Part shown: piece by piece, positions 6,856-15,414 of the stretch
Layout: each line of letters starts with the position of its first letter
Position numbering within the stretch: position 1 is the stretch's first letter
IMG/VR virus record: IMGVR_UViG_3300037193_000967
Coordinates: 1-47,715 of that record
DNA length: 47,715 nt
Direction: 5' to 3' (one strand)
Origin: a virus
Position numbers and translations under genes: made by a program
The notes under the pieces: generated by a model
Databases searched by the model: none
The model's input: only the letters and a program-made list of their open reading frames with translations
Told to the model about the DNA's origin: nothing

Positions 6856-7440
6856 ATGCAGGGCCGGAACCGTGACGACAGCAAATTGAGCAAGGACCCC
6901 CGGGCTATCCGTGCACGGATCCGGCGCAACGCGTACAAGGTCAACAACGACAAACTCGACGGTGACATTGACGCTTTGCTGGAAACGCAGGGCTATAAGC
7001 CGGTGTCTCAATGGACACTGGACGAACTGGCGCGGGGCAAGCCCAAGGACCCTGTGACCGGCCGTTACAAGACCGGTACCCCGGCTTGGATTACGCCACG
7101 TATCCAGACCGAGGTCAAGAAGCGTTTCCGTGAGGAAACGTTGAAGGGGTTGGCCAAGTACACCACCGCCGCGTTGAAGGTGTTGGGCGACTTGCTGATG
7201 TCGGAAGAAACCGACCACACCGGCAAGCCCATTGTATCGTCCAAAGACCGCATCGAGATCGCCAAGTTCATTGTCGAGCACACCATCGGCAAGCCCCCCG
7301 CCAAGATCGAGATTGGCGAAGACGAGTCCAAGTGGCGTTCAGTGCTGGCGGATTCGATGGTGCTGCCGTCCGGAGAATCGGATTACCATCCGGTGATCGA
7401 TGGCGAGTTCGAGGAGGGCGACGATGACGACACCGAATGA
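6856..7440 (+). CDS. probable terminase small subunit
   Basis: A 194-residue protein with a basic N-terminal region (IRARIRRNAYKVNNDKL), a helical middle (ITPRIQTEVKKRFREETL, YTTAALKVLGDLL) and an acidic C-terminus (EFEEGDDDDTE). Position just upstream of the large subunit, size and the helix-rich organisation suit the DNA-recognition subunit of the packaging motor. No helix-turn-helix is obvious by eye, so the assignment rests largely on context. Confidence 0.5.
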   Translation: MQGRNRDDSKLSKDPRAIRARIRRNAYKVNNDKLDGDIDALLETQGYKPVSQWTLDELARGKPKDPVTGRYKTGTPAWITPRIQTEVKKRFREETLKGLAKYTTAALKVLGDLLMSEETDHTGKPIVSSKDRIEIAKFIVEHTIGKPPAKIEIGEDESKWRSVLADSMVLPSGESDYHPVIDGEFEEGDDDDTE

Positions 7441-7714
7441 CGCCTGCTCCATGTGCAAGCAGGTGCACGGTGTGGATGGGTGGAACCCCCGGCACGCGCC
7501 CGTTCTTGATGGCGGTGGTGAATCGCTACCCAAGAAAAAGGATAAAGAAACGGTACCCGTGCAGGCAACGGTGTCTGCATGGCCTTTCGACCCCGTACTC
7601 CGACAGGCATTGATCGACAAGGGCGTGCTTGTCCCGCAAGACCTGCGTGATGCGGAAGAAAAGATCCGCGCGGTGACGTCGGCTACGATGGGGGCACCCG
7701 GTGGCGCTGACTGA
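7424..7714 (+). CDS. hypothetical protein, 96 aa
   Basis: The ATG at 7424 follows GAGGAGGG and overlaps the previous gene by 17 bases. The N-terminus has a CSMCKQVHG knuckle; the rest is hydrophilic with a helical end (RQALIDKGVLVPQDLRDAEE). It lies between the two terminase candidates. Function unknown. Confidence 0.55.
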   Translation: MTTPNDACSMCKQVHGVDGWNPRHAPVLDGGGESLPKKKDKETVPVQATVSAWPFDPVLRQALIDKGVLVPQDLRDAEEKIRAVTSATMGAPGGAD

Positions 7715-7997
7715 ACGCCAGATTGCGGCGCAGAAGGTGTTGGAAGAAGCCATTGACGAACAGCGCAAGGCGTTTCTTGACGGGACGGACGCTGACGCTC
7801 CTGAAATTGTGTCGGACTGGCTGCTGATCGCGGCGTGCGTCCGATACGACGCTGAGGGCAATGAATACGTCTCGTATCACATGGCTTTTCCTGGTGATCA
7901 GATGATGGATCACCGTGCCAAGGGGTTGGCTATGCACGCAATTTACATGCTCGAGCATGGAGAACGGGTGTACGGAGAGGAGGGCCGGGCAGAATGA
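7701..7997 (+). CDS. hypothetical protein, 98 aa
   Basis: Starts at GTG 7701 inside the end of the previous gene. It has a long N-terminal helix (RQIAAQKVLEEAIDEQRKAF) followed by an alpha/beta part (IVSDWLLIAACVRYDAEG, YVSYHMAFPGDQ). This layout recalls small conserved proteins found near head genes in actinobacteriophages, such as DUF7213-type proteins, but I cannot confirm the family. Confidence 0.6.
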   Translation: MALTERQIAAQKVLEEAIDEQRKAFLDGTDADAPEIVSDWLLIAACVRYDAEGNEYVSYHMAFPGDQMMDHRAKGLAMHAIYMLEHGERVYGEEGRAE

Positions 7998-8266
7998 GTG
8001 AACCGGTCGGTGCGCAGTACGGACTGGAACCCACACGAGACCCCAAGCAGATCAATCGGTTGCCGTTGAGCAGCCGGGATTTGGTGTCTGACTACGATTA
8101 CCGCACGGGGTCCGAGTTCGGCGGTGTGCCGGGTATCATCCAACCACCTCCACACGTGCCCACGGCCGCTGAACGGCTGCACATGGTGCACGCTATCGAT
8201 CCGACTGACGCCGGTACTGAACCGGATTCGGTTGTGCCTCCCGAGTTGGAGGGTGATTTCAGGTAG
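7994..8266 (+). CDS. hypothetical protein, 90 aa
   Basis: A hydrophilic, Pro-rich protein with no secondary-structure pattern I recognise, starting in ATGA overlap and ending 3 bases before the large terminase gene. It could be a small packaging or head accessory protein by position only. Confidence 0.55.
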   Translation: MSEPVGAQYGLEPTRDPKQINRLPLSSRDLVSDYDYRTGSEFGGVPGIIQPPPHVPTAAERLHMVHAIDPTDAGTEPDSVVPPELEGDFR

Positions 8267-8269
8267 GGG

Positions 8270-9643
8270 GTGGATCCGGTGGGGGCGCTTGATAAACTTC
8301 GGTATTTCGCCAACACCGGATATCAGCCTCACGCTGGGCAGTACGCCATCCACACCACCCCGGCACGGTTCAAGGTGTTGCGGTGTGGTCGGCGCTGGGG
8401 CAAGACCGTGGCGGGGTCGAAAGAAGCCGAGGTTCGTGCCTGGTTGCCATCCCCGTTGACCGGCGATCCGCAGAAAGGGTGGATCGTCGGACCCAACTAC
8501 ACCGATGCCGAGAAGGAATTCGGCATGGCGTACGATTCGCTCCGCGCGCTCGGTGTGGACAAGGACAGCATTAGGTTCGTGAACAATAAAGACTCCGGTT
8601 CGATGCACATCAAAACGAACTGGGGCTTTGAATTGATCGGAAAATCTGCAGCGCACCCGGAAACGCTGGTCGGTGAAGGTCTCGACTTCGTCTTGATGGT
8701 CGAGGCAGGTCGTCACAAGCGGCGTACATGGGGTGAGTACATCCGGCCGGCGCTGTCCGACAAGCGCGGATCCGCGTTGTTCTCGGGCGTGCCGGAGGGG
8801 CGATCTCCAAACTCCCTTCTGTACGCGTTGTACGAACGCGGTCAGTCGTCTCGGTTCCCGCAGTGGAAGTCGTGGAAGCGTCCATCGTGGACGAACGATA
8901 TTGTCTTCCCGGGGGGTCGCAACGATCCTGAGATCTTGGAAGCGGAATCAGACCTAACCGAGGACGAATTCGCACGGCAGTATGGTGCGGAGTTCCGAGA
9001 CAAGGTTGGCGTTGTCATGAAGGAATATGACGACGACATTCACCTGGGTGACTTCCGGTATGTATCGTCGTGGGAAACCTACATGGCGATCGACTACGGC
9101 TTCACTAACCCGTTCGTTGTGTTGTTCATCCAAGTTGGACCGGCCGGACAGATTCGCATCATCCGTGAGGTGCGATACACTCAGGTAGACACCCCGGAAG
9201 TTTGTGACGACTTGCTCGCCAACCACGGACCGCTGGTGCGTGCGTCTCGGATGATGTATCCGGACCCGGCTGAACCTGACCGGACGCGAACGATGATGTC
9301 TCGGTTGAGGACCCCAGCAGCCAGCAACACGGGTGGGGAACTATCCACACGGATCTCGTTGATTCGTCGTGCGTTGAAAGTCAAAGATGTTGATCCGGTT
9401 ACCATGCGGCCCCTCGGGTTACCGACGATTATGATTGACCGCAACCAATGCAAGGAATTGGCCTGGGAAATGCGCGAGGGGTACCGTTGGCCCGAGCACC
9501 GGTCCGAGACGCGTAATCCGGGTGAGAACCCGTTGGACAAAGACAATCACGGCGTAGAAGCGCTGGGTCGGTTCATGCGTGGCCGGTACGTGCCCGAAGG
9601 CGAAGTGTCGGAAACCACGGTGGCTACCGCGAGAATGGGATAA
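8270..9643 (+). CDS. terL: terminase large subunit
   Basis: The 457-residue packaging motor subunit, with an ATPase that pumps DNA into the prohead and a nuclease that cuts the concatemer. The Walker A motif is GRRWGKT at 40-46. The Walker B strand is at about 138-146 (LDFVLMVEA), where the usual Asp before Glu145 is replaced by Val. The RNase H-like nuclease domain shows MAIDYGFTNP (Asp275) and a C-terminal DKDNHGVEALGR. The start is GTG 8270 after AGGTAGGGG. The next gene is an HNH endonuclease, then the portal. Confidence 0.9.
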   Translation: MDPVGALDKLRYFANTGYQPHAGQYAIHTTPARFKVLRCGRRWGKTVAGSKEAEVRAWLPSPLTGDPQKGWIVGPNYTDAEKEFGMAYDSLRALGVDKDSIRFVNNKDSGSMHIKTNWGFELIGKSAAHPETLVGEGLDFVLMVEAGRHKRRTWGEYIRPALSDKRGSALFSGVPEGRSPNSLLYALYERGQSSRFPQWKSWKRPSWTNDIVFPGGRNDPEILEAESDLTEDEFARQYGAEFRDKVGVVMKEYDDDIHLGDFRYVSSWETYMAIDYGFTNPFVVLFIQVGPAGQIRIIREVRYTQVDTPEVCDDLLANHGPLVRASRMMYPDPAEPDRTRTMMSRLRTPAASNTGGELSTRISLIRRALKVKDVDPVTMRPLGLPTIMIDRNQCKELAWEMREGYRWPEHRSETRNPGENPLDKDNHGVEALGRFMRGRYVPEGEVSETTVATARMG

Positions 9644-9649
9644 TCGGCA

Positions 9650-10051
9650 GTGCAATGGCAAGACATGCCCTGCAATGAGTGGCAGGGAAGTCGTAACGAA
9701 AAAGGGTACGGTTACCGTCGGTATACAGACAGCCAGGGTCGCCGACGTACAGGAAAAGCACACCGGATTGAATGGGAACTGCACAATGGCCCCATTCCAG
9801 ACGGGATGATGGTTCTTCACCGATGTGACAATCCCCCGTGTCGAGAGATAGCGCATTTGCGTCTGGGAACGGCCGCTGACAACGCGAAGGACCGAGACAC
9901 CAAAGGTCGAAGCGGGTACACCAAATTGACTGACCTCGATGTGCAGGAAATCAAACGACTGCATGCGAGCGGCGTGTCGATCATGCGCATCAAGGGCGAG
10001 TTTGGCGTAGGTCGTCGTGCCGTAGAACGCGCGCTTGGTCGGGGGAGGTGA
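9650..10051 (+). CDS. HNH endonuclease, free-standing homing-type
   Basis: A 133-residue HNH_3-type nuclease. The motif reads VLHRCDNPPC with His57 and Cys59, then AHLRLGT (His69) and DNAKD (Asn78). The N-terminal NEWQG and GYG features and the C-terminal helix-turn-helix-like part (VQEIKRLHASGVSIMRIKGE) are typical of phage homing endonucleases. It sits between terminase and portal, 6 bases after one and 1 base before the other, as expected for an intruder gene. No strong ribosome site precedes the GTG. It could alternatively aid packaging, as HNH proteins do in HK97-like phages. Confidence 0.82.
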   Translation: MQWQDMPCNEWQGSRNEKGYGYRRYTDSQGRRRTGKAHRIEWELHNGPIPDGMMVLHRCDNPPCREIAHLRLGTAADNAKDRDTKGRSGYTKLTDLDVQEIKRLHASGVSIMRIKGEFGVGRRAVERALGRGR

Positions 10052-10052
10052 G

Positions 10053-11534
10053 ATGGCAACGCTATTTACGCCGTACTCGACGGTGGCTTCTTTGTTCGGA
10101 GACAAGCCATCGTGGATTCCGGACGAACTGGAACAGGCACGTATCCAGGCCTACGACGCCTACGAACGGATGTACTGGACGGCTCCCGATACCTTCACCG
10201 TCAACATGCGCGGGTCGAACGACCTGCCCATCTACATCCCGAACGGTCGCGTGATCGTAGACACGATCAACCGCTACACCGCCACCTCGTTCGGTGTGGC
10301 AGTCAAGAACCGCGCCGGTCCTGAGGATTCGGAAGACGTGCTGGCCGCGCGGCTGGCGTTGTCTGATCTGATGAAACGCGAGCGGTTCCGTGCCAAGTTC
10401 AACGGGTCCAAACGGTACGGCCTGATGAAGGGCGATTCGGTCTGGCACATCACGGCTGACACCAACAAGCCGCAGGGATCTCGGATCACCATCACGGCGC
10501 TAGATCCGGGGATGTACTTCCCCATCTTCGACCCGAACAACGTCGACAAGGTGATTGGTTGCCGGTTGGTTGAAGCCGTTACCACGGCAGACGGTCAGCG
10601 AATCAAGCGGCAGACGTACCGGAAAACCGAGACTGGTCAGGTTACGGTCGAGGCCGGGATATACGAGGTCGAAACGTGGATGAACGACGATGCGCAGCCG
10701 GTCGAGCCGATCATCCCACTCGCTACACTCCCGGACACGATCACCGCGCTGCCGGTATACCACATCAAGAACTTTGAAGAACCCGGACATCCGTTCGGTT
10801 CTTCGGAGATGCGCGGCCTGGAAATCCTCATGACCGCCGTGAACCAGACCATCAGCGATGAAGACCTGGCGCTGGTGCTCGCGGGTGTGGGTGTGTACGT
10901 AACCACCGAACAGCCGGTGGATCCGGAGACCAAGCAGCCGGTACCGTGGCGCATCGGTCCGGGACGGGTTATCAAGTTGGGTAATCCCGAAGCACGGTTC
11001 GATCGAGTGGACGGTGTGAAGTCGGTGGTTCCGTTCGGTGACCACTACGACCGGTTGATTACGTCGTTGAAGGCAGCGGCCGCAACGCCCGATATCGCCA
11101 TCGGGTCTGTGGATGTCCAGGTGGCGTCGTCCGGTATCGCGTTGTCGCTTCAATTGGGACCGTTGCTCGCTAAGGCCGGTGAACACAACGATCTCATCGT
11201 TGGCACGATGGATCAGTTCTGGTACGACTTGGTCAACGGGTGGTTCCCTGCATACGAGGAAACCACGTTCACAGATGTGGATGTGGCCTCGGTGATCGGG
11301 GACGCGGTACCGGTCGATCGTGAGAAGCGGTTCGAAGAACTGAACGACATGCTTGACCGGGGTGTCATCGACACCGAGTACTACCGTTCTGAGGCTGCGA
11401 AACTCGGGTATGTGTTCCCCGAGGGGATCGGAGAACGAGCGGCGGCAGAATACGCCGAACGCAATCAAGACCAGTTCGCCAACCGGGCGGATACGGAGTT
11501 GGGGGAAGACAATGGGGACGATACGGAAACGTAG
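10053..11534 (+). CDS. portal protein
   Basis: A 493-residue portal protein, the dodecameric ring at the head vertex through which DNA enters and to which the neck attaches. It has the Asp/Glu-rich N-terminal helical region, the LDPGMYFPIFDPNN turn, long stem-like helices (LILMTAVNQTISDEDLALV region) and an acidic end, all in the usual order. Size and position between terminase and MuF fit the SPP1/HK97-like families. The ATG at 10053 directly follows GGGGGAGGTGAG. Confidence 0.85.
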   Translation: MATLFTPYSTVASLFGDKPSWIPDELEQARIQAYDAYERMYWTAPDTFTVNMRGSNDLPIYIPNGRVIVDTINRYTATSFGVAVKNRAGPEDSEDVLAARLALSDLMKRERFRAKFNGSKRYGLMKGDSVWHITADTNKPQGSRITITALDPGMYFPIFDPNNVDKVIGCRLVEAVTTADGQRIKRQTYRKTETGQVTVEAGIYEVETWMNDDAQPVEPIIPLATLPDTITALPVYHIKNFEEPGHPFGSSEMRGLEILMTAVNQTISDEDLALVLAGVGVYVTTEQPVDPETKQPVPWRIGPGRVIKLGNPEARFDRVDGVKSVVPFGDHYDRLITSLKAAAATPDIAIGSVDVQVASSGIALSLQLGPLLAKAGEHNDLIVGTMDQFWYDLVNGWFPAYEETTFTDVDVASVIGDAVPVDREKRFEELNDMLDRGVIDTEYYRSEAAKLGYVFPEGIGERAAAEYAERNQDQFANRADTELGEDNGDDTET

Positions 11535-11949
11535 GGTATGGCCTTGGGTCGTCGGCGTGATGGCGATCATATTGCTGGTGTGCGGTGCTGGTGTTGTTGC
11601 GGTGGCTGTGAACATCGAGCCCTCCGGACAACCGTTCGTGGTCGGACCCGCATCTCCGACGACGGGGGCTAAAAACAGTCCCCCAATCGTGCTGGAGGTG
11701 ACGACCACCGGCAAGGGCAACGTGTCCTGGAACGTGAATGGTCAGGGTGGCTCGGACAATGGGGTTACCTTCCCCTACCGACGCGAACTGGGTCCGTTCG
11801 ACAGCAACGCGGTGTTCGTGAGCATGGTCGCTCAGGACACCACCGGCAAGGGTGGATCGTTGCAGGGGAAGATCACGTACGGAGACAACGTGTATTCGTG
11901 CGAAGGGTCCGGAGCGTATGCGGTGGTGACCTGTACCGGAACGGGGTGA
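11512..11949 (+). CDS. MmpS-like membrane-anchored secreted protein
   Basis: A 145-residue protein with a basic N-terminus, one membrane helix (about 12-34), a Pro/Thr-rich linker and a C-terminal beta domain. The domain carries IVLEVTTTGKGNVSWNVNG, GVTFPYRREL and VFVSMVAQD and a Cys pair (130 and 141). This order matches the mycobacterial MmpS family of small membrane proteins with an exposed Ig-like beta domain. It overlaps the portal end by 23 bases and precedes MuF. This is an odd place for a membrane protein and typical of a cargo (moron) gene. A role at the host envelope, for example exclusion of other phages, is inference only. Confidence 0.6.
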   Translation: MGTIRKRRVWPWVVGVMAIILLVCGAGVVAVAVNIEPSGQPFVVGPASPTTGAKNSPPIVLEVTTTGKGNVSWNVNGQGGSDNGVTFPYRRELGPFDSNAVFVSMVAQDTTGKGGSLQGKITYGDNVYSCEGSGAYAVVTCTGTG

Positions 11950-11952
11950 ACC

Positions 11953-12774
11953 ATGGCCGCTCCTAATCCGCTTCGCCGTTACCTCCGGGTGCAAACCGCA
12001 GCGGATCGGGAACTGGCCACCCGGTTGGAACGTGCCGCAAAAGATGCCCGTGCTCAGATTCGTCGGCTACCCAAAGGATCCATCCGTAGGGCCCAGTTGG
12101 AACGGGTTCTCAAACGGATTCAACGGGCGCAGGCGAACCTGTGGGCCAATGACGTTGCGGGTGTGGTGCGCAACGGGCGTGAAGAGGCCGTCAAGGCCGC
12201 CCAAGAGGCCGCAGACGCGTTAACACGTGAATTGTGGTCGCGGTTACCCGAACGGCAAGCGGAATCGCTTGACCGGGCGTTCAGGGTGTCGGCAGGTGAA
12301 GGCGTTGGTACCACACGACAACGTCGACAACTGTCCGCGCGTGTGATTGGTGCCGGCCGGATGTCACAACGTCGGCTGGATGCGATCATTCAATCTGCCT
12401 TGACCCGGCAACTCAACGCCGAGGAATTGGCCAGTGAGGTGTACAACCACATTAGCCCGTCAGTGCCGGGTGGTGCGTCGTACGCCGCGATGAGGATCGC
12501 ACGCACTGAGATTAACAACGCGTTCCATCAACAGCAGATCGCGCAGGGCCAGCGGCCCGGTGTGGAAGCGATTGAATGGAACCTGTCGGGATCCCACAAG
12601 GTTCCTGACGAATGCAACAAGTACGCATCGCAGAAGCGGTTTCCCCCAGACAAGGTGCCCGATAAACCGCATCCGCAATGCTTGTGTTACCTCACATACG
12701 ACATGGCCGATCCGGATGATTTCCTGGCCGCGCTCGAATCTGGGGATTTCGATGACCTACTCGCTGGTGCATGA
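11953..12774 (+). CDS. MuF-like minor head protein
   Basis: A 273-residue protein with a long helical N-terminal half and the MuF core at about 170-245. The core includes RTEINNAFHQQQIAQG, IEWNLSGSHKVPDECN and a closing HPQCLCYLTY. MuF proteins are minor capsid components, often ejected or involved in head assembly. Position after the portal (separated only by the MmpS-like gene) and before the scaffold is standard. Confidence 0.85.
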   Translation: MAAPNPLRRYLRVQTAADRELATRLERAAKDARAQIRRLPKGSIRRAQLERVLKRIQRAQANLWANDVAGVVRNGREEAVKAAQEAADALTRELWSRLPERQAESLDRAFRVSAGEGVGTTRQRRQLSARVIGAGRMSQRRLDAIIQSALTRQLNAEELASEVYNHISPSVPGGASYAAMRIARTEINNAFHQQQIAQGQRPGVEAIEWNLSGSHKVPDECNKYASQKRFPPDKVPDKPHPQCLCYLTYDMADPDDFLAALESGDFDDLLAGA

Positions 12775-12795
12775 TGCGTCAGCACGAAAGGATCC

Positions 12796-13587
12796 ATGAT
12801 GGGTCGAAGGTTCACGCGTAGCGGCATGATGTCCATGATGGACACTCCGGAACTGCGCGGTCTTGCGGCGTTCATGCGCCGTGGACACTGGCTCCGCGAT
12901 GGCGAAGGACATCCGGACGGCGGTGGAGATCCGGCAGAAGACCACCCGGACGACCCCGATGTTTCGGACGACTCCGACGATGACGGGGACGGCGAAGACG
13001 ATGTCGGGGATGGTGACGAAGACAAGGACGACGACGCCGACCCCGACGACAAGCCGAAGTACAGTCAGCGCGAATACGACAAGATGAAGCGTCGTATGGT
13101 CGCAGCCGACAAGGCCAAGAACGCGGCGCTCCAGAAGTTGGCCGATCTTCAAAAGAACGGTTCGACGGAACTGGACAAGCAGGTCAAGGCCGAAATCGAA
13201 TCGCTGCGCCCGAAGGCCGAGAAGTTGGAGAAGGACAACGCGTCCCTTCGACTGCAATTGGCGTTCGCAACCACCAAGGTCAAGGGTGTGGAATGGGTGG
13301 ATGCCGACGCCGCCCTTCGTCTTATCGACCTGTCCGATGTGGACATCGATCCCGAGACCGGTGCGATCGACAAGCGCGATCTCGCGGCGGCTGCGCGCAA
13401 ACTGGCCAAGGAAAAGTCGTACCTCGTCAAGAAGGCCGATACCAGCAATGCGTCGGCCGACGACACCAACACCGGTGGTGGTTCATCTGGCGCGCCGATG
13501 AACAGCCAGCGCAAGGGCAAGCCCAAGACGTCATCTCGTTCGGATCTCGCCAAGCGGTTCCCGGTTCTGAACCAACTGGGCGGCTAA
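12796..13587 (+). CDS. capsid scaffolding protein
   Basis: A 263-residue protein with a very acidic low-complexity region (about 50-90, DDSDDDGDGEDDVGDGDED), a coiled-coil central part (DKQVKAEIESLRPKAEKL) and a basic C-terminus (NSQRKGKPKTSSRS). This is the hallmark layout of phage scaffolds, whose basic end binds the capsid protein inside the prohead. It lies two genes before the major capsid protein. Start ATG 12796 (or 12799) after AAAGGA. Confidence 0.8.
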   Translation: MMGRRFTRSGMMSMMDTPELRGLAAFMRRGHWLRDGEGHPDGGGDPAEDHPDDPDVSDDSDDDGDGEDDVGDGDEDKDDDADPDDKPKYSQREYDKMKRRMVAADKAKNAALQKLADLQKNGSTELDKQVKAEIESLRPKAEKLEKDNASLRLQLAFATTKVKGVEWVDADAALRLIDLSDVDIDPETGAIDKRDLAAAARKLAKEKSYLVKKADTSNASADDTNTGGGSSGAPMNSQRKGKPKTSSRSDLAKRFPVLNQLGG

Positions 13588-13595
13588 TACCGCCC

Positions 13596-13662
13596 ACCCT
13601 CCCGAAGGTCAGTGGCCTCGGGAATCACCGAAGTCAAAAATCAACTATACCCGAGGGAGGGT
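13596..13662 (+). promoter_or_regulatory. inverted repeat overlapping the ribosome site of the decoration gene
   Basis: ACCCTCCC (13596-13603) can pair with GGGAGGGT (13655-13662). The second arm is the ribosome binding site of the gene starting at 13668, so pairing would hide it. This may tune translation between scaffold and capsid-surface protein. The loop is 51 bases, so stability is uncertain. Confidence 0.4.
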
Positions 13663-13667
13663 AGACA

Positions 13668-14063
13668 GTGGCACGCATTGACAAGATCCCGCCGGGATCG
13701 TCGTTTCGCGCCAAGCTGGCCGTCGCGTGGCCTGCGTCCGACAAGGGCAAGGTTTACGCGGTCGGTCTCAACGCGTCCGGCAAGGTCGTGAAGGGTGCGG
13801 GTACGTCCGGCATTCTGGGGCTGTACTGCTCGAACGGAGCGCTGGCTGCCGACGAGGTCATCGACGTGATGAAGGAGGGGTCCGAACTCGCGGATTTCAA
13901 CTTCCTCAACGATGGCACCACGGCGACCATCGCGGCCACCAAGTACTACGGTGTGCCGGCTGACGGGTCCATCACGGCTACGGCAACCGGCAACACGCTG
14001 GTTGGCATCACGGTCGAGAAGGACGGGTTCAACCGTCTCATCAACGCTTGCCGAGTGGCGTGA
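13668..14063 (+). CDS. probable capsid decoration/stabilisation protein
   Basis: A 131-residue beta-rich protein with Gly-rich turns (VGLNASGKVVKGAGTSGILG, TATGNTLVGITVEKDG), resembling the DUF2190-like and head-decoration proteins that bind the outer capsid. Its place between scaffold and major capsid protein supports this. The start is GTG 13668 after GGGAGGG. Confidence 0.65.
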   Translation: MARIDKIPPGSSFRAKLAVAWPASDKGKVYAVGLNASGKVVKGAGTSGILGLYCSNGALAADEVIDVMKEGSELADFNFLNDGTTATIAATKYYGVPADGSITATATGNTLVGITVEKDGFNRLINACRVA

Positions 14064-14077
14064 CGGGAGGGATGAAC

Positions 14078-15328
14078 ATGACCAACACGTTGTGGAGCCC
14101 CGGTCGGGGGTACGACATCGTCCTGCCGGCTTGGGCCACTTCGGGTGTTCCCAAGCGCGGAATGGAACTCGTCAATCTGCGTGAACTCGGCATCCTGCCG
14201 GGTATCGCCGGTGGTGCGCAGGCGCACGGTTTCCACGCCGCTGACGACATCGTCACGCAGACGGCCGACGGTCGAGACCTGAACCAGGTCTGGACTGACT
14301 TCATCAACCTGCTGAACGCGGTCAACAGCCAGCGGCAGGCGTTGATCGGCTTCCTGTCCACACCGGTTTCCAGCCCGCTGGAAATGGTCGCCCAGCCCGG
14401 CGACGGTGTGGAGATGGAGGAATCGTCGGAGTTCGGAGAGCCGACCGGTTCTCGGATCGAGCCGACATACTTCAACATCGGGTACCCGTTCAAGTGGTAC
14501 GACCTCGGTGCGCGGTACTCGTGGCGCTACCTGGCCGATGCCACGGCGGCGATGGTCGAGTCCGTGGCCAACGCGGCGGTGGAGGCGTACCTCCGGCGTC
14601 AGTTGAAGGAATTGTTCCGTTCCATCTTCAACAACGTCAACACGACGACCAACATCCGCCAGCAGGCGTACACGGTCTACCGGTTCTACAACAACGACGG
14701 TGTGGTTCCCCCGACGTACAAGAGCAACACGTTCCTCGGGTCGCACAACCACTACCGGACGACCGGTGCCGCGACGATCAACGCGGGTGACCTGGATGAG
14801 ATGATCGACGATTTCGTCTCGCACGGGTACGGGTTCGAGAACGGTTACCGGACCGTGGTCATGGTCCACCGCCAGGAAGGTGATGCGATCCGGACCTTCC
14901 GGAGCACCGCCAATGGCGGTACCGGAAAGTACGACTTCATTCCGGCGCAGGGCCAGCCTGGCCAGATCATGGCCGTCAACCAGCAGATCATCGGCCAGTC
15001 CCAGCCGAGCAACACGCTCTCGGGCCTGAACGTGATCGGTTCGTACGGCAACGCGCTCATCGTTCAGGACGACTGGATGCCGGCCGGTTACATCATCGGC
15101 TTCGTCACCGGTGGTACCGACAACCTTTCGAACCCGATTGGCCTTCGTGAGCACAGCAACGCAGCTCTTCGGGGCCTGCGGCTCGTGAAGGGCCGGCAGG
15201 CGAACTACCCGCTGATCGACTCGTTCTGGACGGCTGGGTACGGGTTCGGTGTCCGGCACCGTGGCGCGGGCATGGTCATGCAGGTGACGGCTTCGGGTAC
15301 GTACACCATCCCGGCTGCGTACGCATAA
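14078..15328 (+). CDS. major capsid protein
   Basis: A 416-residue HK97-fold capsid candidate. It has an N-terminal arm, an E-loop-like region (about 110-135, with GDGVEMEESSEFGEPTG), a long helix-rich P-domain (SVANAAVEAYLRRQLKEL) and a C-terminal A-domain. Position after scaffold and decoration and before the neck genes is diagnostic. I chose ATG 14078, which lies 7 bases after GGGAGG; the ATG at 14072 is too close to it. There is no protease gene nearby, so maturation may not involve one. Confidence 0.85.
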   Translation: MTNTLWSPGRGYDIVLPAWATSGVPKRGMELVNLRELGILPGIAGGAQAHGFHAADDIVTQTADGRDLNQVWTDFINLLNAVNSQRQALIGFLSTPVSSPLEMVAQPGDGVEMEESSEFGEPTGSRIEPTYFNIGYPFKWYDLGARYSWRYLADATAAMVESVANAAVEAYLRRQLKELFRSIFNNVNTTTNIRQQAYTVYRFYNNDGVVPPTYKSNTFLGSHNHYRTTGAATINAGDLDEMIDDFVSHGYGFENGYRTVVMVHRQEGDAIRTFRSTANGGTGKYDFIPAQGQPGQIMAVNQQIIGQSQPSNTLSGLNVIGSYGNALIVQDDWMPAGYIIGFVTGGTDNLSNPIGLREHSNAALRGLRLVKGRQANYPLIDSFWTAGYGFGVRHRGAGMVMQVTASGTYTIPAAYA

Positions 15329-15335
15329 CCAGACC

Positions 15336-15389
15336 GGAGGGTGGCCGGGACTGAATCACTTCCCCCGATCCGGGTTTCGGCCACCCTCC
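15336..15389 (+). terminator. hairpin after the major capsid gene
   Basis: A perfect 11-bp stem, GGAGGGTGGCC (15336-15346) with GGCCACCCTCC (15379-15389), lies between the capsid gene and the next. There is no U-tract. Such hairpins after capsid genes often act as partial terminators or stabilise the abundant capsid mRNA. Confidence 0.55.
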
Positions 15390-15414
15390 CTGACCGCACA
15401 CGAAAGAAGGAAAC

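Noticed and set aside
10500-11720. Leftward open frame opposite the portal
   Set aside because: Shadow of the portal gene; composition is not protein-like.
13946-15259. Long leftward open frame opposite the capsid gene
   Set aside because: Antisense shadow; the capsid protein on the other strand is well supported.
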